Below are positions 56,139 through 64,000 of a DNA stretch of 64,000 nt, piece after piece (position 1 is the stretch's first letter; the number at the start of each line of letters is the position of its first letter). The stretch spans positions 124,001-188,000 of the forward strand of contig NZ_JANFQF010000010.1 of NCBI RefSeq assembly GCF_024438035.1. The letters run 5' to 3'. The position numbers and the translations under genes were made by a program. Origin of the DNA: Rhodococcus tibetensis. Its GTDB lineage: Bacteria > Actinomycetota > Actinomycetes > Mycobacteriales > Mycobacteriaceae. A model generated the notes under the pieces. It did not search any database, was not told where the DNA came from, and saw only the letters and a program-made list of their open reading frames with translations.

Positions 56139-57426
56139 TGCTGCCTCGATCATCGCCGCGAAACGAGACGGCCGGGAGCTGTCCGGTGCAGAGATCGACT
56201 GGGTTGTGGAGGCATTTACCCACGGCGTCGTGGCCGACGAACAAATGTCGGCACTGGCCATGGCGATCTACTTCCGAGGAATGACCCGCGAGGAGGTGAG
56301 CAGGTGGACCACCGCAATGATCTCGTCGGGACGCCGGCTCGACTTCACGCACCTGGGCCGCCCCACCGTGGACAAGCACTCGACAGGCGGAGTGGGCGAC
56401 AAGATCACCTTGCCGTTGTCGCCGCTCGTCGCCGCGTGCGGAGCCGCGGTACCGCAGCTGTCCGGACGCGGCCTGGGCCACACCGGGGGGACGCTCGACA
56501 AGCTGGAGGCCATCTCCGGCTGGCGCGCCGACCTCGACACCTCCGAGATGGCCGAGATCCTGTCCGACCCGGCGATCGGCGCAGTGGTGTGCGCCGCCGG
56601 CGCCGACCTGGCACCGGCCGACCGGCGGTTGTATGCGCTCCGCGACGTCACGGGGACCGTCGAGTCGATTCCCCTCATCGCCAGCTCGATCATGAGCAAG
56701 AAGATTGCCGAAGGCACCGAAGCGCTGGTGCTCGACGTGAAGGTGGGGTCGGGCGCGTTCATGAAGAAGCTGGACGATGCGCGCGAGCTCGCGCAGACCA
56801 TGGTGGATCTCGGGAACGACGCCGGGGTGCGGACCCTGGCGTTGCTCACGGCGATGGACACGCCACTCGGGTTGACGGCGGGCAACGCCCTCGAGGTGCG
56901 GGAGGCGGTAGAGGTACTGGCGGGCGGCGGCCCCTCAGACGTGGTCGAGCTCACCCTCGAGCTGGCCCGAGAGATGCTGAAGGCCGCGGGAATCGACGGA
57001 GTGGACCCGGCGGACAAGCTCCGCAACGGGGCGGCGATGGACCGCTGGCGGGCGATGATCGGGGCGCAGGGCGGCGACCCGGACGGTCCGCTCCCGAAGG
57101 CCCGTCACACCGAGGTGATCCTCTCGGAGACCGAGGGCGTGGTGTGTGGTGTCGACGCCATGGCGGTCGGGCTCGCTGCGTGGCGGCTGGGCGCCGGTCG
57201 CGCGCGACAGGGTGAGCCGGTGCAGGCGGGGGCGGGCATCGAGTTGCACGCGAAGCCGGGGCAGAGGGTGTCGGCCGGTACCCCCCTCGCCACGTTGCAC
57301 ACGGACACACCGGAACGGTTCACGTCGGCGAAGATGTCGCTCGCCGGCGCGTGGACCATCGTCGCCGACGCGCCGACCGTGACGACTCCGCTCGTCATCG
57401 AGCGAATCGAGGAGCCCTCAGGCTAA
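56131..57426 (+). CDS. deoA: Thymidine phosphorylase
   Basis: Phosphorolysis of thymidine/deoxyuridine to base and deoxyribose-1-phosphate. 431 residues. N-terminal helical domain with DWVVEAFTHGVVADEQMSALAMAIYFRGM; the phosphate loop KHSTGGVGDKITLPLSPLVAACG at about 75-97; the family signature SGRGLGHTGGTLDKLEAI; and the C-terminal swapped domain with AGAGIELHAKPGQRV. It is coupled to cdd upstream and lies 9 bases before add. It matches Rv3314c. Confidence 0.96.
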   Translation: MHDAASIIAAKRDGRELSGAEIDWVVEAFTHGVVADEQMSALAMAIYFRGMTREEVSRWTTAMISSGRRLDFTHLGRPTVDKHSTGGVGDKITLPLSPLVAACGAAVPQLSGRGLGHTGGTLDKLEAISGWRADLDTSEMAEILSDPAIGAVVCAAGADLAPADRRLYALRDVTGTVESIPLIASSIMSKKIAEGTEALVLDVKVGSGAFMKKLDDARELAQTMVDLGNDAGVRTLALLTAMDTPLGLTAGNALEVREAVEVLAGGGPSDVVELTLELAREMLKAAGIDGVDPADKLRNGAAMDRWRAMIGAQGGDPDGPLPKARHTEVILSETEGVVCGVDAMAVGLAAWRLGAGRARQGEPVQAGAGIELHAKPGQRVSAGTPLATLHTDTPERFTSAKMSLAGAWTIVADAPTVTTPLVIERIEEPSG

Positions 57427-57435
57427 CGTCGACGC

Positions 57436-58521
57436 ATGACCGCACTGGATCTGTCGGCCCTGCGCCGAGCACCGAAGGTGTTGCTGCACGACCATCTCGA
57501 CGGGGGTCTCCGACCCGAGACGGTTCTCGAACTGGCCCGCGACTGCGGGTACGACGGGTTACCCGCCGATACCGCGCCGGCACTCGCCACCTGGTTCCGC
57601 GAGGCCGCGGACAGCGGCTCGCTCGAGCGCTACCTGGAGACGTTCGCTCACACGGTTGCGGTAATGCAGACACCGACCGGACTCGAGCGGGTGGCCCGGG
57701 AATGCGCGGAGGATCTGGCGGACGACGGCGTGGTGTACGCCGAGGTCCGTTTCGCCCCCGAGCAGCACCTCGAGGAGGGGTTGACTCTCGATCAGGTGGT
57801 GGAGCAGGTACTGCTCGGTTTCCGGGCGGGGGAGTCGGCTGCGGAGACGCGCGGTCAACGAGTGCGGGTCGGGGTCCTTCTCACTGCGATGCGGCACGCG
57901 GCGCGAAGCAGGGAGATCGCGGAACTCGCGGTGCGGTTCCGCGGCCGCGGAGTGGTCGGCTTCGACATCGCCGGAGCCGAGGCCGGTAACCCTCCGAGCC
58001 GTCACCTCGACGCGTTCGAGTACATGCGCAACAACAATGCGCACTTCACCATCCACGCCGGTGAGGCGTTCGGTCTGCCGTCGATCCACGAGGCCATCGC
58101 CTTCTGCGGCACTGACCGGCTGGGGCACGGGGTTCGCATCACCGACGACATCACGATCGGCGACGACGGTGTTCCCGTTCTGGGATCGCTCGCGAACTAT
58201 GTGCGCGACAAGCGGATTCCGCTGGAGCTGTGTCCGAGTTCCAATGTCCAGACCGGGGCGGTCGATGCCCTCGAGAATCATCCTTTCGGACTGCTTGCGC
58301 GCTTGCGGTTCCGGGTGACGGTCAACACCGACAACCGGTTGATGAGCGATACCACGATGAGCCGCGAGATGCTCCGGCTGGTCGAGACGTTCGGTTACGG
58401 CTGGACGGACCTCGAGCGCTACACGATCAACGCCATGAAATCGGCGTTCATTCCGTTCGATCAGCGACTCCAGTTGATCGACGAGGTGATCAAACCGGGA
58501 TTCGCCGTGCTCGTGGGCTGA
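57436..58521 (+). CDS. add: Adenosine deaminase
   Basis: Hydrolytic deamination of adenosine to inosine. 361 residues, TIM barrel. Metal ligands: HDHLDGGL at about 17-24 (the HxH motif), His of [14 protein letters not shown] (His then the catalytic Glu), RLGHGVRI (catalytic His), and NTDNRLMS (two Asp-type ligands). It is the third gene of the salvage operon. It matches Rv3313c. The hydrolase converges on the next gene with an 11-base gap. Confidence 0.96.
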   Translation: MTALDLSALRRAPKVLLHDHLDGGLRPETVLELARDCGYDGLPADTAPALATWFREAADSGSLERYLETFAHTVAVMQTPTGLERVARECAEDLADDGVVYAEVRFAPEQHLEEGLTLDQVVEQVLLGFRAGESAAETRGQRVRVGVLLTAMRHAARSREIAELAVRFRGRGVVGFDIAGAEAGNPPSRHLDAFEYMRNNNAHFTIHAGEAFGLPSIHEAIAFCGTDRLGHGVRITDDITIGDDGVPVLGSLANYVRDKRIPLELCPSSNVQTGAVDALENHPFGLLARLRFRVTVNTDNRLMSDTTMSREMLRLVETFGYGWTDLERYTINAMKSAFIPFDQRLQLIDEVIKPGFAVLVG

Positions 58522-58532
58522 GCGTTCTGTGC

Positions 58533-59774
58533 TTAGACCGTGCGCAGGCGAGCCTCGAATTCGCGCTCGAGAGTTCGCCACGCGTTGGCCTCGGAGTCGA
58601 ACGGCGCGCTGGGTGCCAGTCGGGTGGGGTCGGGGTCGAGAATGAACGACACGTACCAACCGAGCGGGTTCGACGTGGCGAGTGCGACCTCCACTGAGTC
58701 GTCGTCGGCGAAGTCGGCTGCGTCCGTGAACAATTCGACGGCGAGGTCGAGTTGATCCGCGTCCACGGCTTTCGGGCCAGCCGCCAGGTCGTCGGCCAGG
58801 CCGGGAAGAACGTAGACGTTCTCGTCCGTGACCTCGACCTCGAGCGAGCCGTCGACAGCCGCGACTTGGATCTCTTCATAGGTGCTCACCTGGGCAAGCG
58901 CGTGATCGTGGTTGTCGGCGAGGTAGCGCGCGAGCGCACGCTCCGAGGTGAACACGAAGATCTCACCTTCTCGTCCCAGGAAGAGGGCGTCCTCGTCGAG
59001 ATAACACCGAAGGGTGAAATAGGTTTCACCCGAGGTGATGATCTTGATGGGATCGACGCCTACCGACCCCCAGAACGAGTCGTCCTCGTCGTCTTCGTCT
59101 TCTTCCAGATCGAGGGGGACGAACTCCTCTTCTTCTTCGGCCTCCGCGGCGTCGTCCACGTCCACGGTGTTCTCGTCGGCGGCCAGCAACTCCGCTTCCG
59201 CGACGGCAACAGCCTCGGCGTCGACGTCGGGTGTCGACACGATGCCGTCGATGGCGTCGAGGACGTCGTCCCAGCCCTTGGCGATGGCCGTTCCGATCTG
59301 GCTCCAGAGCTCTTCGCCTTCGCGACCCTCGAATGCGCTTACGCCTGAAGGAAGCGCACCGAGAATCGGATTGGCACCGAAGAACTTGGTGACGGCGTCC
59401 AGCTCGCAGACCTCACCGATGTTGCGCACCATGTTGAGCGTGTCTTCGAGTTCACTGACGACGATGGCGTCGGGGTCGCTCGCGGCAAGTTCCGGCACAC
59501 CGATCAGATCGAAGCAGAAGTTCTCGTCCGGTTCGAGTTCGGCGGCCGAGAGCCCCGATACGATGCTCCACGCAGGATGCTCGACGAGATCGTTGTCGGT
59601 ATTCGTGCGGATGAACGCAGCCAGCTCTGCCACCGATTCGAACCCGTACAGGTCTTCTTCGTGACCCAGAAACGCTTCCCACTCGTCGTCGCCCTCACGC
59701 CACCGTGGGGCCCACAGTGTCACGAGGTCGCCGTCGGTGAGACCTAGTTCGATCGGGACGATGTCTCCAGCCAT
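58533..59774 (-). CDS. Conserved acidic protein (Rv3311-like), unknown function
   Basis: A 413-residue soluble protein with an unusual, very acidic central tract: about residues 200-235 are almost only Glu, Asp and Val/Leu (EAEEEEEFVPLDLEEDEDDEDDSFW). It separates two globular parts, each of which contains a repeated ERALARYL-/VAELAAFI-type helix, suggesting an internal duplication (GFESVAELAAFIRTNTDNDLVEHPAW and FTSERALARYLADNHDHALAQ). There are no membrane segments. It is conserved at this place in mycobacteria (Rv3311). Some databases call relatives primosomal protein, but nothing here supports that. Confidence 0.82.
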   Translation of the reverse strand: MAGDIVPIELGLTDGDLVTLWAPRWREGDDEWEAFLGHEEDLYGFESVAELAAFIRTNTDNDLVEHPAWSIVSGLSAAELEPDENFCFDLIGVPELAASDPDAIVVSELEDTLNMVRNIGEVCELDAVTKFFGANPILGALPSGVSAFEGREGEELWSQIGTAIAKGWDDVLDAIDGIVSTPDVDAEAVAVAEAELLAADENTVDVDDAAEAEEEEEFVPLDLEEDEDDEDDSFWGSVGVDPIKIITSGETYFTLRCYLDEDALFLGREGEIFVFTSERALARYLADNHDHALAQVSTYEEIQVAAVDGSLEVEVTDENVYVLPGLADDLAAGPKAVDADQLDLAVELFTDAADFADDDSVEVALATSNPLGWYVSFILDPDPTRLAPSAPFDSEANAWRTLEREFEARLRTV

Positions 59775-59822
59775 GGCGGGAAGCCTATCGACCCCGCGGC
59801 CAAAGATATACCCGGCCCACGG

Positions 59823-60128
59823 CTAGACCTTCCCGAACGCGTCGTGCAGGGCCGTCATCACCTGGGTGCGCTGTTCCGTGGCCAGGCGCGCGGCCTCCTG
59901 CGTGGTGCTGGTGATCAGCGTGGCCAGTGCCGAGGAGTCGAGGCCGGCGATGGAATCGTTCATCCACAAGCCGGTCAGCGTTCCGTTGCCGTCCACCTCG
60001 GCGGTGACGTGATCCGACTCACTCGAGGCGCGCGCCTTGATCGACCGGAGTCCGTCGAGTGCCTCCTCGAGGAGGTTGACCTGTTCGGTGGCACGGCCGA
60101 CGATGGTGTCCATTTCGCGTTCGCTCAC
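59823..60128 (-). CDS. YbaB/EbfC-family-like protein
   Basis: A 101-residue protein with an N-terminal helix (VGRATEQVNLLEEALDGLRSIKARAS), a beta segment (VTAEVDGNGTLTGLWMNDSIAGL) and a C-terminal helix (LATLITSTTQEAARLATEQRTQVMTALHDAFG), the YbaB layout. In mycobacterial ESX loci proteins of this fold (such as EspL) accompany secreted factors. GTG 60128 overlaps the stop of the gene before it, so it is the last gene of a four-gene coupled operon. A nucleoid or chaperone role is possible. Confidence 0.75.
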   Translation of the reverse strand: MSEREMDTIVGRATEQVNLLEEALDGLRSIKARASSESDHVTAEVDGNGTLTGLWMNDSIAGLDSSALATLITSTTQEAARLATEQRTQVMTALHDAFGKV

Positions 60129-60481
60129 AGTGGTCGCATCCAGCTCGTCGGGGCGGGTTCTTCCTCGTCCTCGGCCGCCTGCATCGCTGCCACGTCGGCG
60201 CGGGTGGGCAGACCGAGCTTGTCGAGCACGTCGGCGGGCATCCCGTCACGGGCGAGCTCGTCGCGGCGCCGTGCGCCGGCTTCCATGGCGGAACGACGGC
60301 ACAGCGTCAGAATCTCGTCCGCCAGGCGCTGGCCGCCATAGCGGAGTTCCCGCCGATCGATCCGAAGTTCCAGGGGGAGTCCCTGCTCGGTGGTGCGCAC
60401 CGACACGGTGCCCGATCGATTGCTCAGTGCGGCCGTGACACCGGCCGGGGGTGGGGTGGGAGGAAACATGATTCCTGTCAT
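60125..60481 (-). CDS. Small YbaB-like protein in type VII-type operon
   Basis: A 118-residue cytosolic protein. The middle (SVRTTEQGLPLELRIDRRELRYGGQRLADEILTLCRRSAMEAGA, about 26-70) resembles the beta-then-helix part of the YbaB fold. A basic/acidic tail follows. ATG 60481 overlaps the stop of the NlpC/P60 gene (ATGA), and its own stop overlaps the next start. ATG 60469 is an alternative. I recognise no specific family; two YbaB-like genes in a row suggest a heteromeric partner pair. Confidence 0.65.
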   Translation of the reverse strand: MTGIMFPPTPPPAGVTAALSNRSGTVSVRTTEQGLPLELRIDRRELRYGGQRLADEILTLCRRSAMEAGARRRDELARDGMPADVLDKLGLPTRADVAAMQAAEDEEEPAPTSWMRPL

Positions 60482-61665
60482 TCGGTAGGTCGATAGAAGC
60501 CGTAGAAGCCCATGCCGCTGTTACTGGTTCGGATGGGGCCCACCTGCACGGGATCACCGGCCTCCACGAGCTGGCCGTTGCCGATCACCATCGCCACGTG
60601 CCCGTCCCAGACAGCCAGATCGCCCGGCATCAAGTCACCCGGGTCGACCGAGGTACCCACGTTCTGTTCTTGTGCCAGACGCGGAAGGCCCACGCCGGCT
60701 TCGCCATAGGCCCATTGCGTCAGACCGCTGCAGTCGAGACCCTCGCCGGGAGCAGTGCCACCCCATACATACGGGACGCCCCGCTGCGACAGCGCATTAC
60801 GGACAGCGTCGGCCGCTTCCTTGTTGGGCGCCACGGCGGTGCTGCCGTCCGGGAGAACAACCGTGACACCCTCACCGCCGTGCTCGGTGTCGGAGGTGGA
60901 GGCGCCGCGGCCGGTAGCTCCGGGATTGCCCATGAGGGAATCCGATCTACTGCCACTGGGGGCCCGCCCGCCCGAAGAGGCGATGCTCGAGACCGGACTC
61001 ATCAGTCCGGACATCGACGGCGCGCTCGACGAACTCGCGAATCCCGACGCGGCGCGACTTCCCGGATCGGCGCCCGCGGGGAAGACAGGCGTGGCGGACG
61101 CGGGCACCGTGTTCGCGGTGGACGCGCTCGCGGGGGTTGTCGCAGCGGGCGCGGTGGGAGTGTCCTCGGCTGGGGTGAGCTCCACCATTCTGACGGTCTG
61201 CTCGCTCAGTTCTGTTCGTACCTTGGCGACGACGGTGGTCGCTCTCCCGAGGTGGTCGAGTGCAGCAGCGATGATCATCGCCTGACCCGGAGGGGTCGCG
61301 AGCGCCGGGCCCGCTGCGACAGCGAGGGCAAGGAACGACTGCAGGATCTCTTGCAGTTGGAGCATTCCGGCGCGCACGACCTCGGAGGCCTCGGCCACGA
61401 CCGCAGCCATGTCGTTGCCGCGATCGGAGACGGCGACCGTGGATCGTTGTGCCTCTTCGGTCTTGACGATCGCGCCCGTGCCGCCTCGTCCCTCCCAGTC
61501 TCCGTAGACGGCGCTGATGCCGGTTCGCCCGGTGTCGTGCACGGTGTCGATGGCGACCGAGGACGCACGGAGGGCATCGGCCGGACCACCTGCGGGGAGG
61601 ACGCCGCTGCCGAAGGCACCGAGAAGATCGAGCATCGGGCGGGCGAGCAGATCGATGGGGATCAT
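60478..61665 (-). CDS. NlpC/P60 peptidoglycan hydrolase with WxG-type N-terminal domain, no signal peptide
   Basis: A 395-residue protein. The C-terminal NlpC/P60 domain (about 280-395) has catalytic Cys312 in [12 protein letters not shown] and His356 in [10 protein letters not shown], expected to cut peptide bonds in peptidoglycan stems. The N-terminal 160 residues are helical with a Trp-x-Gly turn (Trp57-Glu-Gly59), like WXG100/LXG-type type VII substrates. A Thr/Ala/Pro/Ser-rich linker joins the two. There is no Sec or Tat signal. Together with the YxxxD protein encoded just upstream this suggests export by a type VII (ESX) system as a cell-wall-acting effector or house enzyme. Confidence 0.82.
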   Translation of the reverse strand: MIPIDLLARPMLDLLGAFGSGVLPAGGPADALRASSVAIDTVHDTGRTGISAVYGDWEGRGGTGAIVKTEEAQRSTVAVSDRGNDMAAVVAEASEVVRAGMLQLQEILQSFLALAVAAGPALATPPGQAMIIAAALDHLGRATTVVAKVRTELSEQTVRMVELTPAEDTPTAPAATTPASASTANTVPASATPVFPAGADPGSRAASGFASSSSAPSMSGLMSPVSSIASSGGRAPSGSRSDSLMGNPGATGRGASTSDTEHGGEGVTVVLPDGSTAVAPNKEAADAVRNALSQRGVPYVWGGTAPGEGLDCSGLTQWAYGEAGVGLPRLAQEQNVGTSVDPGDLMPGDLAVWDGHVAMVIGNGQLVEAGDPVQVGPIRTSNSGMGFYGFYRPTE

Positions 61666-61667
61666 GG

Positions 61668-61991
61668 TCAGGCCTCCAGCCCGACGGCATCGGCGGCGAG
61701 CGCAGCCGTCGTGGCCATGTCGGTGCCTTCATAGTTGGCGGCGTTGGCCAGCGCGGTGGTGCTGATCGCGCCGAGAACACCCGCGAGCTTCTCGATCGAG
61801 GCCAGGTGTGCCGCGTGCGCTGTGGCGAAGGCGGCGACGAAGTCTCCGCCGATCACTCCGAAGACCGGCCCCAGCAGCAGCGGACCCGCCGCTGCGGCGC
61901 CCAGCGCGGCCGCCTGCATCTGCGCCCCCATGGTCGCGGCCGTGGCCGCGAACTCGGCGATACTCGCGGTATCCGCCCTCAAGTCGTTCAT
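61668..61991 (-). CDS. EspC-like (DUF2580) small helical protein with YxxxD export motif
   Basis: A 107-residue Ala-rich protein with two long helices joined by a Gly/Pro-rich turn ([15 protein letters not shown]), the WXG100/EspC fold. Near the C terminus Tyr87-Glu-Gly-Thr-Asp91 matches the YxxxD/E signal of type VII substrates. Start ATG 61991 is preceded by GGGGGGA; the open frame also has TTG 61997. It is the first gene of the operon, two bases before the NlpC/P60 gene, so the two likely form a secreted heterodimer. The pairing is inference. Confidence 0.75.
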   Translation of the reverse strand: MNDLRADTASIAEFAATAATMGAQMQAAALGAAAAGPLLLGPVFGVIGGDFVAAFATAHAAHLASIEKLAGVLGAISTTALANAANYEGTDMATTAALAADAVGLEA

Positions 61992-62168
61992 CGTCAATCC
62001 CCCCAGTCGGATTTGATACCGGTCACCTTATTGGACGCAGTCGAGATCGATTCGGTTCCACCCCCCATTCACCCGCGACGTGCTCCACGGCCGACCCGAA
62101 TGCGCCCCTCCGGATCCCCGAAACTCCACCCCGCAGGAATCCTGGCCGATTCCCCTTATTCTTCGAGC

Positions 62169-62792
62169 ATGAACACGCACGTGGTCGACCATCCGCTCGC
62201 AGCGGTCCTCCTGACAACGATGCGCGACGCGCGCAGCGACAATGCCACATTTCGTGCCGCGTTGCGAAGGCTGACACACATGTTGGTGTACGAGGCGATG
62301 CGTGATGCTCCCGTCGCGACATTCGACGTGGTAACTCCGGTCGCGACCGCGGACGGGGTGCGGCTCGCGCAGCCACCGCTTCTGGTTCCCGTGCTGCGTG
62401 CCGGACTGGGCATGGTCGAGCAGGCCAGCTCGCTGATCCCGCAGGCCCGGGTCGGCTTCGTCGGGATGGCCCGCGACGAGGAGACGCACCGGCCGGTTCC
62501 GTATCTGGAGTCGCTGCCCGAGGATCTGTCCGGAATGCCGGTGTACGTTCTCGACCCCATGTTGGCGACGGGTGGTTCCATGATTTACACCATCGATCTA
62601 CTCGTGGCCCGCGGGGCCACGGACGTCACCGCGGTCTGTGTCGTGGCAGCGCCGGAAGGTGTTGCCGCACTGGAGGCGTCGGGTCATCCGGTCAGGCTGG
62701 TCACCGCTGCCGTCGACCAGGGGCTCAATGACGCCGCGTTCATCGTGCCGGGGCTCGGGGATGCGGGTGATCGCCAGTTCGGTCCCCGCTGA
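62169..62792 (+). CDS. upp: Uracil phosphoribosyltransferase
   Basis: Salvages uracil with PRPP to UMP. 207 residues. Typical segments: [36 protein letters not shown] at the start, [19 protein letters not shown], and the PRPP loop [15 protein letters not shown] near 125-139, with the uracil-binding [14 protein letters not shown] at the C terminus. ATG 62169 is the family start; the open frame upstream is noise. It converges on pmmB with a 10-base gap. It matches Rv3309c. Confidence 0.96.
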   Translation: MNTHVVDHPLAAVLLTTMRDARSDNATFRAALRRLTHMLVYEAMRDAPVATFDVVTPVATADGVRLAQPPLLVPVLRAGLGMVEQASSLIPQARVGFVGMARDEETHRPVPYLESLPEDLSGMPVYVLDPMLATGGSMIYTIDLLVARGATDVTAVCVVAAPEGVAALEASGHPVRLVTAAVDQGLNDAAFIVPGLGDAGDRQFGPR

Positions 62793-62802
62793 CTCGCATG
62801 TG

Positions 62803-64000
62803 TCAGAGAGCCTCGGCGAACTCGCGCAGAACGGCCAGCTGCTCCCGTGCCGTGGCGCGGGCAGCGCTGAGCCCTTCCCGGTCCGATACGGGGACGACGA
62901 CCTCGAGGTAGCACTTGAGCTTCGGTTCGGTGCCGGAGGGTCGGATGACGACCCGGACGGAGGAACCAGCGAGGACGACGGCGTCGGTGCGGGACGGGCC
63001 GCGTAGCTCCGCCAGGTCGGTGCCGTGCACCGGTTCGCCGGCCAACTCCGTCGGCGTGTCAGCCCGCAGGCGCTGCATGATCGCCGTGATGTCCGCGACG
63101 TCGGCGACGCGTCGCGACACCTGGTCGCCGGCGTGCAGTCCGAACTGCAGTGCGTAATCGTCCAGCCGATCCAGCAGGGTCGAACCCTCGGTGCGCAGGG
63201 TGGCAGCGAGGTCGGCGGCGACCACGGCGGCGGAGATTCCGTCCTTGTCGCGCACAGACTCGGGGTCGACGCAATGACCGATCGCTTCCTCGTAGGCGTA
63301 CACGAGTCCGTGCCCCGCGCGGACGAGCCACTTGAATCCGGTGAGTGTCCGGGCGAATCGTGCGCCGCGTGCGGATGCCAGCTTCTCGAGCAGATCCGAG
63401 GACACGATCGTCGTGGCGACGAGCGGGTCCGGTGGCGCGCAGGCGAGGATGTGGTCTGCGAGCAGGACGCCGGTCTCGTCACCGCGCAACATGCGCCATC
63501 CGTCCGGTCCCGGCACGCCCACGGCAAGGCGATCGGCATCCGGATCGAGGGCGAGAGCGAGGTCGGCGCCCACCCGATCGGCGAGTGCGAGTAGCTCGTT
63601 CGAGGCTCCGGGTTCCTCCGGATTGGGGAACTCGACAGTCGGGAAGTCTGGGTCCGGATGGAATTGCGAAGCGACGGTGTGGATATCGGTGAACCCGGCA
63701 GCCCGCAATGCAGCCACCGCAGTCTCGCCGCCGACCCCGTGCATCGCGGTGAGTGCGATGCGCACACTGCGCGACGTTCCCCTCGGGAGGGCGGCGACCC
63801 GTGCGAGATACGACTGCACGAGTTCGTCGGACCCCGGCGTCACCGGGCTGCGCGGCACGAGGTGTGCCGGTCCGACCGCGGCGATCGAGGTCTCGATCTC
63901 CCGGTCCGACGGCGAGATCAACTGCGCGCCTCCGTCGAGGTAGACCTTGTAGCCGTTGTCGGACGCCGGGTTGTGCGACGCGGTGATCTGCACGCCGGCC
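62803..64000 (-). CDS. pmmB: Phosphomannomutase/phosphoglucomutase PmmB (partial, 5' end off window)
   Basis: The gene runs off the right edge on the minus strand, so only the C-terminal about 399 residues are seen. The active-site loop TASHNPASDNGYKVY (phospho-Ser in TASHNP) is near the edge, the metal loop DPDADRLAVG follows, GDETGVLLADHIL and the sugar loop come next, and the C-terminal phosphate-binding RPSGTEPKLKCYLEV closes. It interconverts hexose-1- and -6-phosphates. It matches Rv3308. Confidence 0.92.
   Translation of the reverse strand, partial: AGVQITASHNPASDNGYKVYLDGGAQLISPSDREIETSIAAVGPAHLVPRSPVTPGSDELVQSYLARVAALPRGTSRSVRIALTAMHGVGGETAVAALRAAGFTDIHTVASQFHPDPDFPTVEFPNPEEPGASNELLALADRVGADLALALDPDADRLAVGVPGPDGWRMLRGDETGVLLADHILACAPPDPLVATTIVSSDLLEKLASARGARFARTLTGFKWLVRAGHGLVYAYEEAIGHCVDPESVRDKDGISAAVVAADLAATLRTEGSTLLDRLDDYALQFGLHAGDQVSRRVADVADITAIMQRLRADTPTELAGEPVHGTDLAELRGPSRTDAVVLAGSSVRVVIRPSGTEPKLKCYLEVVVPVSDREGLSAARATAREQLAVLREFAEAL

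Overview
The window looks like a chromosomal housekeeping segment of a high-GC mycolic-acid actinomycete, most likely Rhodococcus (R. jostii/opacus type). The basis is the gene content and order, which runs parallel to the Mycobacterium tuberculosis block from Rv3415c back to Rv3308: sigD-rsdA, guaB2-guaB3, choD, guaA, imuA'-imuB, acrA1, dnaE2, trmL/spoU, mfpA, folD, metX-metC, icd, trpS, dacB1, sdhCDAB, cdd-deoA-add, upp, pmmB. Rhodococcus-type insertions interrupt this order. The genus call comes from recognition by eye, not from a database search. No rRNA, tRNA, insertion sequence, prophage or CRISPR array was seen.

Layout. 1-4.6 kb: a MerR-type regulator, a repeat-like protein, sigma factor SigD with its membrane anti-sigma RsdA, and a convergent DUF5319 gene. 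4.9-11.2 kb: guanine nucleotide synthesis (guaB2, guaB3, guaA) with a cholesterol-oxidase-like choD between, which has its own CRP/GlxR-like box. 11.2-15.05 kb: an EsrI-EsrS-EsrR-like cell-envelope stress system. 15.1-16.3 kb: a Ser/Thr kinase. 16.4-19.4 kb: the SOS-controlled imuA'-imuB mutasome genes plus a DHFR-like gene. 19.5-23.5 kb: a hydrolase, an R2lox metalloprotein, a membrane protein and two neighbouring genes that each carry a one-base frameshift. 23.5-27.7 kb: a two-domain fatty acyl reductase and an MMPL transporter.

27.7-31.6 kb: a cobalamin riboswitch followed by a tightly coupled corrinoid/siderophore-type ABC importer and a FhuF-like [2Fe-2S] reductase. 31.6-35 kb: SOS-controlled dnaE2. 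35-38.3 kb: a DUF4349 lipoprotein, a rhodanese, a TDT-family exporter whose frame runs antisense through the rhodanese gene, and a divergent LysR regulator. 38.2-40.5 kb: trmL, the gyrase-protecting pentapeptide protein MfpA, folD and DUF3017. 40.5-43.2 kb: metX and metY behind a SAM-IV-type riboswitch and, between aptamer and metY, a 35-codon poly-cysteine leader ORF whose stop overlaps the metY start. 43.5-52 kb: icd, an MFS exporter, xthA, trpS, a YihY membrane protein, DacB, Mdh and a VOC protein. 52-55.5 kb: sdhCDAB with an iron-box-like sequence upstream.

55.7-58.5 kb: pyrimidine/purine salvage (cdd, deoA, add). 58.5-59.8 kb: an acidic conserved protein. 59.8-62.0 kb: a four-gene coupled operon that looks like an orphan type VII secretion substrate module: a small helical protein with a C-terminal YxxxD, a signal-less NlpC/P60 hydrolase with a WxG turn, and two YbaB-like proteins. 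62.2-64 kb: upp and the 3' part of a phosphomannomutase gene that runs off the window.

The strongest second-look items are the SAM riboswitch plus poly-Cys leader in front of metY-metX, the putative type VII effector module, the B12-riboswitch operon carrying a FhuF-like reductase, the adjacent frameshifts at 22.46 and 22.74 kb, and the shared sequence element in the two SOS promoters.
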